Assembly: GCA_021325135.1 (NCBI GenBank)
Contig: JAJPHT010000046.1
Location: 62,001 to 126,000 of the forward strand
Origin: Pseudomonadota bacterium
Lineage (GTDB): Archaea; Thermoplasmatota; SW-10-69-26; JACQPN01; JAJPHT01
Direction: 5' to 3'
DNA: 64,000 nucleotides
Shown: positions 58,992 to 64,000 of the stretch, piece by piece
Layout of the letters: each line of letters begins with the position of its first letter
Numbering within the stretch: position 1 is the stretch's first letter
The notes under the pieces: model-generated
What the model saw: the letters and a program-made list of their open reading frames with translations, nothing else
Databases searched by the model: none
Told to the model about the DNA's origin: nothing
Program-made: the position numbers and the translations under genes

Positions 58992-59249
58992 TCAGACCTG
59001 GAGCACCGGCGTCGTGGTGCATGTGAACGTCACCGAGAGGTCGGTGGACTCGGAGGCGGTGCAGTCGTAGACGATGACGCTCAGGACGCAGGCGGGGCCT
59101 CCGGGGCGCACGTCGTTGTAGCCGACGAGGGCGACGGTCTGGCCCTCGACGACGATGGGCTGGCTTGCGCAGCGCGCGGAGGCGGTGGGCGCTGCGAGGA
59201 GGCTCGCCAAGGGCAGGGCCAGGAGCAGGCAGGCGACGAGGAGCTTCAT
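58992..59249 (-). CDS. Small secreted protein, five cysteines
   Basis: 85 residues. Signal peptide LLVACLLLALPLASLLAAPT, cleavage near ASA. The mature 60 residues are strand-rich with Cys at RCAS, ACVLSVIVYDC and FTCTTT. The CVLSVIVYDC block resembles CTVGLTVYRC in the protein at 4701-4955, suggesting distant relationship. Function unknown. It is 10 nt from another small secreted-protein gene on the same strand. Confidence 0.65.
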   Translation of the reverse strand: MKLLVACLLLALPLASLLAAPTASARCASQPIVVEGQTVALVGYNDVRPGGPACVLSVIVYDCTASESTDLSVTFTCTTTPVLQV

Positions 59250-59259
59250 GGTCAGCGCC

Positions 59260-59445
59260 TCACTCCAGGCAGGGCTGCTTGAGCGCGCGGCAGGGGATGC
59301 CGCACGGGTCGGTCCACTGGTGCGTGAGGGGGTCGTACACGACGAAGGCGCACTCCGAGGCGGACGCGGTGGGCGCGGCCAGGTCCACGAGGGCCACGCC
59401 GCCCAGGATGACGAGGGCGGCCATGAGGACGATGCGGGGGTTCAT
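59260..59445 (-). CDS. Small secreted cysteine-containing protein
   Basis: 61 residues. The signal peptide (IVLMAALVILGGVALVDL) gives a mature peptide of about 33 residues with four cysteines (SECAFVVYDPL, CGIPCRALKQPCLE). It may be a disulfide-stabilised extracellular peptide. ATG 59445 chosen because upstream residues are not signal-like. Likely co-transcribed with the neighbour at 58992. Confidence 0.6.
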   Translation of the reverse strand: MNPRIVLMAALVILGGVALVDLAAPTASASECAFVVYDPLTHQWTDPCGIPCRALKQPCLE

Positions 59446-59535
59446 GTCAACAGCCTCCGGCTTGCTGCCGGCGGGTCCGCATGCCGCGGGGGCACGAAAA
59501 GATTGGCGGGCGCGCACCCGGAGCCCGGCGGAGCT

Positions 59536-60069
59536 TCAGGGCGTCTCGTCCAGGGGCCTCAGGGCGACGTACACGTCCCGCTCCTCTTCGCCGGTCAACG
59601 CGTTACTCACGTAGAAGCGCTCCAGCAGGGGGCCTTCCAGGGGGACGCTGCGCTCCATGCCCCATTCCAGGAGGAGCTGGAGCGCCTCGGGGAAGCTCGT
59701 GAGGTCGCCGCGGTAGCGCAGGCCCGCGACGGGCGTGGCAGGGAGGTCGCGCACGCGCAGCGCCGGCAAGGATGGGACCGCGGCCCCGTCCGCGACAGGG
59801 TAGCCCAGGTCTGCGATCCAGCGGTCGGCCTCGCGCTCGCTGAAGGGCATGTCGTGGTAGACGCCGAAGGCGGGGCCCATGCGCTCGATGCCCGCGCGCT
59901 CCAGCGCCTCGGCCACGGCGTCCAGCGCTGCGACGCGCGCCCAGGGCACGTAGGGGCCCCGCACGCGGTGGTGCGCGAATCGGAACGGGGGCAGGGTGGA
60001 GACGGCGGGCTGTGCGAGGAGCTCGAAGCCCAGGTCGGCCACGCGCGGCGATGGGCGCGGGGCTCGCAT
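59536..60069 (-). CDS. GyrI-like/SOUL-type effector-binding domain protein
   Basis: 177 residues. The pattern VRGPYVPWARVAALDAVAEA, FGVYHDMP, AGLRYRGDLTSFPEALQLLL and VYVALRPLDE at the end matches the GyrI-like small-molecule binding fold. It lacks an AraC-type HTH, so it may be a stand-alone ligand-binding protein. It lies directly after the helical gene at 60083 on the same strand. Confidence 0.75.
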   Translation of the reverse strand: MRAPRPSPRVADLGFELLAQPAVSTLPPFRFAHHRVRGPYVPWARVAALDAVAEALERAGIERMGPAFGVYHDMPFSEREADRWIADLGYPVADGAAVPSLPALRVRDLPATPVAGLRYRGDLTSFPEALQLLLEWGMERSVPLEGPLLERFYVSNALTGEEERDVYVALRPLDETP

Positions 60070-60082
60070 AACGCTTGTCGCC

Positions 60083-60553
60083 TCAAGCCTCGGGCTCGGC
60101 GCCCTCCCGGGCCGCGTCCGCGAGGGTGAGCAGCCGCTCCTTCGTCTCGTCCACCTCGCCCAGGGCCTCGCGGACGCGCCTCGTGGCGGCGCCTGCGGCC
60201 TGGGCCGTCTCGGGCTCGTCGGCGATGGCGTCTTGCCTCGCGCGGACGTGGGACGTCACCGAGTCCACCGTGCGGTGGATGGCCTCGGTGGCCTCCTCCC
60301 CCTCGCTGATGGCCGCGTCGATGTGGTGGTCGGCCGCCTGCGCCACCTCGCCCAGCGCCGCGCGCAGCCGCGAGAGGCGGTTGTGAAGCTCCGTCGCGAT
60401 GAGGCTGCAGTCGAAGCGGCGATGGCTTCCGTCGGAGGTCGCGAGGAGCTGGATGAGGTCGTCGTCGGAGAGGTGGGGCAGGAAGTCGGCGGGCCGCTCG
60501 CCTGCGGCCATGGCGGCGTCCCAACGCCGCCAGCGGATCTCGCTCCGGAGCAT
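60083..60553 (-). CDS. Helical acidic protein, unknown function
   Basis: 156 residues, no cysteine, predicted all helical and acidic. It begins RSEIRWRRWDAAMAAGERPA and includes LSDDDLIQLLATSDGSHRRF and a long helix SRLRAALGEVAQAADHHIDA. The ATG is 13 nt from the GyrI-like gene's end of the same transcript and divergent from the SNF2 helicase gene 102 nt away. No family recognised. Confidence 0.6.
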   Translation of the reverse strand: MLRSEIRWRRWDAAMAAGERPADFLPHLSDDDLIQLLATSDGSHRRFDCSLIATELHNRLSRLRAALGEVAQAADHHIDAAISEGEEATEAIHRTVDSVTSHVRARQDAIADEPETAQAAGAATRRVREALGEVDETKERLLTLADAAREGAEPEA

Positions 60554-60655
60554 GAGACCCCCATGGCGCGGACTCGGCTTGGCCTTGCGGACGGCCCGGC
60601 GCCTCCTTGCCAGTCCGCTCGCAACGTTGATGCCCGCGCCGAGGGTGGAGCGGCC

Positions 60656-62665
60656 GTGAAGCTCCGGTACCGCAGGGTCGGGGACCGGCTCTACGTCCGG
60701 ATCGCGGACGACGTGCCCGACGAGTCGCGCGTCTGGAAAAGCCTCCAGATGATGGGCGCGCCCGTGGAGGTCGACCGCGACCCGCGCGCCCTCTCGTGGT
60801 CGCGCTACGTGAAGGAAGGCGCCTTCGCGAAGCTCCAGAAGGCGGCAGGGCTTCTGCGCGCGACGCTGGAGCCGGAGCCGGGCGAGGCGCCCCTCGTCGC
60901 GGGCCGCAGCGGCGAGGCCTACGCGCGCGAGCGCCCTGTGGACGTGCCCGCCCTCATGCGCCTCCTGGACGCGGGCGAGCCCGCCGAGGCGCTCGCGGCC
61001 CTGCGCGCGGGGCGCACCGACCTCGCGGTGTGGGCGCGCTCGCGGCCCGAGTTCGCGGCCGAGTCGAAGCGCGACCTGCGCGCCCTGGACGAGGCCATCG
61101 ACCGCCTCAAGGCGCGCGAGCGGGAGGCCGAGAAGGCGGCCGCGGCGGACGAGGCGCGGGAGATCAGCCAGGCCCTCCGCGGCGTCAGCGCGGACGACCT
61201 CTGGAAGGCGAAGAACGAGCTGGTGGCGCTCAAGAAGCGCGCCGACGCCTTCGAGAAGCGCGCCGTCGTCGAGGCCAAGCTTCCTGATATCATCCCCGGC
61301 TTCCGCGGCCGGCTGCGCCCCTACCAGGCGGAGGGCGTGCGCTTCCTCGCGGGGCGCGACCTCTCCGCCATCCTCGCCGACGAGATGGGCCTGGGCAAGA
61401 CCGTCATGACCATCGCCGCGACGCTCGCGCGCGACGCCCGCGCGCTGGTGGTCGGCCCCGCCAACGTCCTCTACAACTGGGCCGACGAGGTGGAGCGCTT
61501 CACCGACGAGGTGCCCCTGGTGTACCACCAGCAGCGCTGGATCGGCAACGAGCGCGGCCGCTTCCTCCTCACCACCTACGACGCGCTGCGCAACCTCGAC
61601 CCCGCGCACCCGCAGGTGGCGGGCCGCGACGTGCTGATCCTCGACGAGGCGCACTACATCCGCAACCCCGAGACGCAGCGCGCCCGCCTCGTGAAGGCGC
61701 TCCCGCAGCGCCGCAGGCTCCTCCTCACCGGCACGCCCCTGGTCAACGGCATCGACGACTACTACGAGCTTCTGGAGCAGGTGGACCACGGCCGCTTCCA
61801 GAGCCGCGCCGAGTTCAGCCGCACCTGGAAGGTCGACGCCTCCCTCTTCAACCGCTACGGCGCCGTGCGCAACCTCGCCGCCGACTTCCTCCAGAAGGCC
61901 ACACGCGACGTGCTGCTGCGCCGCCGCAAGGACGAGGTGCTGGCCGAGCTTCCCCCGCGCACCATCGTCGTCACCAAGCACGAGATGGAGCCGGGCGACG
62001 AGCGCGTCTACCGCGGCCTGGAGGCCAAGGCCGTGGAGACGATGCAGAAGGCGCAGAGCGACGTCGCCATCTTCGCCGCCATCCACTCCCTGCGCCACCA
62101 CCTTGCCATGACGCGCGTCGCGGCCGTGAAGGAGCGCGTGCAGGAGCTTCTGGAGGCCGACGAGAGCGTCGTCGTCTACAGCCACTACCTCGACCCCCTG
62201 CGCAAGCTCCAGGAGGCCTTTCCCCGGGTGGCCGCCACGCTGGACGGCTCCACGCCGCCCAAGCGCCGCCAGGAGCTGGCCAAGACGTTCGGCGCCGAAG
62301 GCGGCCCGCGCGTGCTCCTCGCGCAGATGGAAGCGGGCGGCATCGGCCTCAACTTCACCGGGGGCCGCTTCGTGCTCTTCCTCCACCTGGGCTGGACGCC
62401 CGCCGTCCACGCGCAGGCCATGGACCGCGTCCACCGCATCGGCCAGGACCGCCCCGTGCAAGTGGAGTTCTTCGTGACGCCCGACACCATCGACGAGCGC
62501 ATGGTGAAGATCCTCCTGCGCAAGGAGGCTGACCAGAACCTGGTGCTGGCGGAGGAGAGCAACACCTTCAACCGCAGCGAGATCGCCAAGCTCCTCGCGG
62601 AGGACGCGCGCGAGCGCGCCGAGCGCGAGAAGCTTGTCGCGTTCGGGGCGGAGCGCTCCTCTTAG
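60656..62665 (+). CDS. SNF2-family DNA/RNA helicase-like ATPase
   Basis: 669 residues from GTG. Residues 1-210 are a family-specific N-terminal region ending in a coiled coil (AIDRLKAREREAEKAAAADE). The Swi2/Snf2 motor follows: motif I ILADEMGLGKTVM, II LILDEAHYIRN, III LLLTGTPLVNG, IV-V VVYSHYLDP and GGIGLNFTGG, VI AMDRVHRIGQDRPV. It should be a dsDNA translocase for repair or chromatin remodelling. The SNF2 motor seems complete. It is divergent from the helical-protein gene. Confidence 0.92.
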   Translation: MKLRYRRVGDRLYVRIADDVPDESRVWKSLQMMGAPVEVDRDPRALSWSRYVKEGAFAKLQKAAGLLRATLEPEPGEAPLVAGRSGEAYARERPVDVPALMRLLDAGEPAEALAALRAGRTDLAVWARSRPEFAAESKRDLRALDEAIDRLKAREREAEKAAAADEAREISQALRGVSADDLWKAKNELVALKKRADAFEKRAVVEAKLPDIIPGFRGRLRPYQAEGVRFLAGRDLSAILADEMGLGKTVMTIAATLARDARALVVGPANVLYNWADEVERFTDEVPLVYHQQRWIGNERGRFLLTTYDALRNLDPAHPQVAGRDVLILDEAHYIRNPETQRARLVKALPQRRRLLLTGTPLVNGIDDYYELLEQVDHGRFQSRAEFSRTWKVDASLFNRYGAVRNLAADFLQKATRDVLLRRRKDEVLAELPPRTIVVTKHEMEPGDERVYRGLEAKAVETMQKAQSDVAIFAAIHSLRHHLAMTRVAAVKERVQELLEADESVVVYSHYLDPLRKLQEAFPRVAATLDGSTPPKRRQELAKTFGAEGGPRVLLAQMEAGGIGLNFTGGRFVLFLHLGWTPAVHAQAMDRVHRIGQDRPVQVEFFVTPDTIDERMVKILLRKEADQNLVLAEESNTFNRSEIAKLLAEDARERAEREKLVAFGAERSS

Positions 62666-62738
62666 GGCAAGGGGGCGGGAACGAGGGGACGGCCCCCGAC
62701 GAGGCACGTGCCGCCACATGGCGCCAGGTGTTGCCGGC

Positions 62739-62766
62739 TGGCGCCAGGCGTGCACGCCTGGCGCCA
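62739..62766. repeat. Perfect 28-bp palindrome
   Basis: TGGCGCCAGGCGTG followed directly by its exact reverse complement CACGCCTGGCGCCA. A shorter related block (ATGGCGCCAGGTG) lies 20 nt upstream. The element sits between the SNF2 stop and the small secreted protein gene. It could form a cruciform/hairpin, act as a terminator stem or serve as a dimeric regulator's operator. Confidence 0.75.
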
Positions 62767-62899
62767 CCCGGCCGTACCCGTTCCACACTTCTGTTCATCC
62801 TCCCGCCCTCCACGAGGTCGTCCAACGCGCCCTCCGCGGCCCAGCGCGCCGGTCGGCAACGTCTTGCCCCCGAACGAGGGTGCCCTTCCCGGTGACCCC

Positions 62900-63079
62900 A
62901 TGAAGATCGCCATCCTCGCCCTCGCCCTCTGCCTCGCCGCCGTCGTCGCCGCCCCCGCCGCCGTCGCGGAGGCGGGCGCCCAGGCCCCGGACTTCGTCTG
63001 CGCGGACAACCTCGCGGGCCACCTCGTCTGCTTCGTCGTCTCCGTGGCCTGCCCCGGCTGCTTCGACGTCGCGCTCTGA
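62900..63079 (+). CDS. Small secreted cysteine-containing protein
   Basis: 59 residues. The signal peptide IAILALALCLAAVVAAPAAV is cleaved near AEA. The mature peptide (about 35 residues) carries four cysteines (FVCADNLAGHLVC, ACPGC). It follows the palindrome and converges with the flavin-dependent oxidoreductase, with stops 3 nt apart. Function unknown. Confidence 0.55.
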   Translation: MKIAILALALCLAAVVAAPAAVAEAGAQAPDFVCADNLAGHLVCFVVSVACPGCFDVAL

Positions 63080-63082
63080 GGC

Positions 63083-64000
63083 TCAGCCCGGGAACTCCTG
63101 GCGCACCGCGGGCGCGACCTCGGTGCCCAGGATCTCCACGGCCCGCGCGACCTTGGCATAGGGCATGCCGCCCCAGTCCATCTGGAGCATGAGGCGGTCG
63201 ATGCCCAGCACCTCGCGCTCCCAGCGGATCTTCTCGATGGCCTCCTTGGCGTCGCCCGCGAACACGGCGCCGCGGGGGCCCATCTCGGCCTCGAACGCCT
63301 CGCGGGGCACGTCGCGCGGCGGGAAGCGGTTCTTCAGCCCCTTGCGCATGAGGTCCAGCCAGCGCGCGGCGTAGTCCTCCTTGGCCTGCCGCGCGTCGTC
63401 GGCCAGGAGGCCGTGGCTGGAGACGGCGAGCCGCGTCGTCCGGTGCCCCGCCTGCGCGGCGGCGCGGCGGTAGAGGCTGGCGAGGCCGGCGAAGCGCGCG
63501 GGCCCGCCCAGGATGGCGATGTTCATGGGAAGGCCCAGGCGGCCCGCCCGGATCGCGCTCTCGGGCGTGCCGCCCACGCCGATCCAGATGGGGAGCGGCC
63601 GCTCGGGGCGCGGCGAGACCTCCGCGTCGTGGAGCGCGGGCCGGTGGCGGCCCTCCCACGTGACGCGCTCGCTGCGGTTGATCTCCAGGAGGAGGTCCAA
63701 TTTCTCGGCGAAGAGGGAGTCGTAGTCGTGGAGGTCGTAGCCGAAGAGGGCGAAGCTCTCCACGAACGAGCCGCGGCCCACGAGCAGCTCCGCGCGGCCG
63801 TTTGATAGCAGGTCCAGCGTGGCGAAGTCCTCGAAGACGCGCACGGGGTCCAGCGTGTTGAGCAGGGTGGTGGCGGGAGAGAGCTTGATGCGGGTGGTGG
63901 CCTCGGCGCAGGCGGCCAGCACGACGGGGGGCGATGAGATGGCCATGTCAAGGCGGTGGTGCTCGCCCACGGCGAACACGTCGAGGCCCACCTCGTCGGC
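63083..64000 (-). CDS. LLM-class (luciferase-like) flavin-dependent oxidoreductase (5' end beyond window)
   Basis: About 305 residues visible, the N-terminal 20-40 being cut off by the window edge. Luciferase-like TIM-barrel features: FAVGEHHRLDMAISSPPVVL, RIKLSPATTLLNTLDPVRVF, LLSNGRAELLVGRGSF, and PIWIGVGGTPESAIRAGRLG in the middle. It uses FMN or coenzyme F420 with an unknown substrate; F420 is common for archaeal members. The C-terminal part has GIDRLMLQMDWGGMPY. Confidence 0.88.
   Translation of the reverse strand, partial: ADEVGLDVFAVGEHHRLDMAISSPPVVLAACAEATTRIKLSPATTLLNTLDPVRVFEDFATLDLLSNGRAELLVGRGSFVESFALFGYDLHDYDSLFAEKLDLLLEINRSERVTWEGRHRPALHDAEVSPRPERPLPIWIGVGGTPESAIRAGRLGLPMNIAILGGPARFAGLASLYRRAAAQAGHRTTRLAVSSHGLLADDARQAKEDYAARWLDLMRKGLKNRFPPRDVPREAFEAEMGPRGAVFAGDAKEAIEKIRWEREVLGIDRLMLQMDWGGMPYAKVARAVEILGTEVAPAVRQEFPG

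Noticed and set aside
60083..62788. 901-codon open frame antisense to the SNF2 helicase
   Set aside because: The helicase motifs fix the sense strand. Only the last 156 codons (60083-60553), beyond the helicase, look like a real protein.

Overview
The window is one contiguous piece of a high-GC (roughly 70%) archaeal chromosome. Archaeal markers are unambiguous: a split RNA polymerase operon (RpoH, B'', B', A', A''), a replication protein A pair, aEF-1beta, a Nob1-type rRNA endonuclease, GatCAB, NurA, an LSm-like protein, TATA boxes about 26 nt upstream of start codons (leaderless or short-leader mRNAs), and tRNA genes without an encoded CCA. Bacterial-type DNA gyrase, RPA with its associated protein and a split rpoB point to a euryarchaeal lineage. 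A Thermoplasmatota-related or other uncultivated high-GC euryarchaeote is plausible, but this cannot be settled from the sequence alone. The proteins do not look extremely acidic, so a typical haloarchaeon is less likely.

Layout: 1-4.6 kb carries gyrA (cut by the window edge) and gyrB, divergent from nob1. 4.7-8.1 kb has tRNA-Leu, small proteins and a large secreted protein. 8.1-11.7 kb holds a CopC-CopD copper protein followed by a four-gene signalling operon: two membrane sensors that resemble the copper-binding domain of plant/cyanobacterial ethylene receptors, a soluble histidine kinase and a lone receiver. This is the most unusual system seen here. 11.8-14.9 kb is tRNA-Asn and gatCAB. 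15.3-21.3 kb is sugar and alpha-glucan metabolism (PfkB kinase, GH15, GT4, GH57). 21.3-22.4 kb is a lower-GC, probably acquired membrane-protein gene. 23-33 kb mixes an LSm-like protein, large secreted proteins, an M50 protease, an HD hydrolase, GDPD, an RNase H-like exonuclease, NurA and a DUF457-like membrane protein.

33.6-35.9 kb is the RPA operon. 37.0-38.1 kb encodes a strikingly cysteine-rich repeat protein. 38.2-47.2 kb is the RNA polymerase operon, led by an unannotated-looking 39-residue gene and ending in an A'' subunit that carries three extra helix-hairpin-helix modules. tRNA-Lys, an M28 peptidase lipoprotein, a 7TM protein and the zinc-ribbon/aEF-1beta pair follow. 50.4-54.2 kb is a branched-chain amino-acid type ABC importer (livHMGF) without a binding protein. 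54.4-64 kb contains an M29 aminopeptidase, two related lipoproteins, a TM-GAF-V4R sensor, small secreted proteins, a GyrI-like protein, a SNF2 helicase and a luciferase-like oxidoreductase cut by the window edge.

Non-coding structure is notable: composite GC-rich hairpin repeats at 4.6 and 16.6-16.9 kb, a 43-nt dispersed repeat at 50.2 and 58.8 kb, an 84-bp element with 12-bp terminal inverted repeats at 54.3 kb, a perfect 28-bp palindrome at 62.7 kb, and eight copies of the AT-rich octamer TGATATCA, far more than base composition predicts. No CRISPR array, rRNA gene, insertion sequence or integrase was seen.
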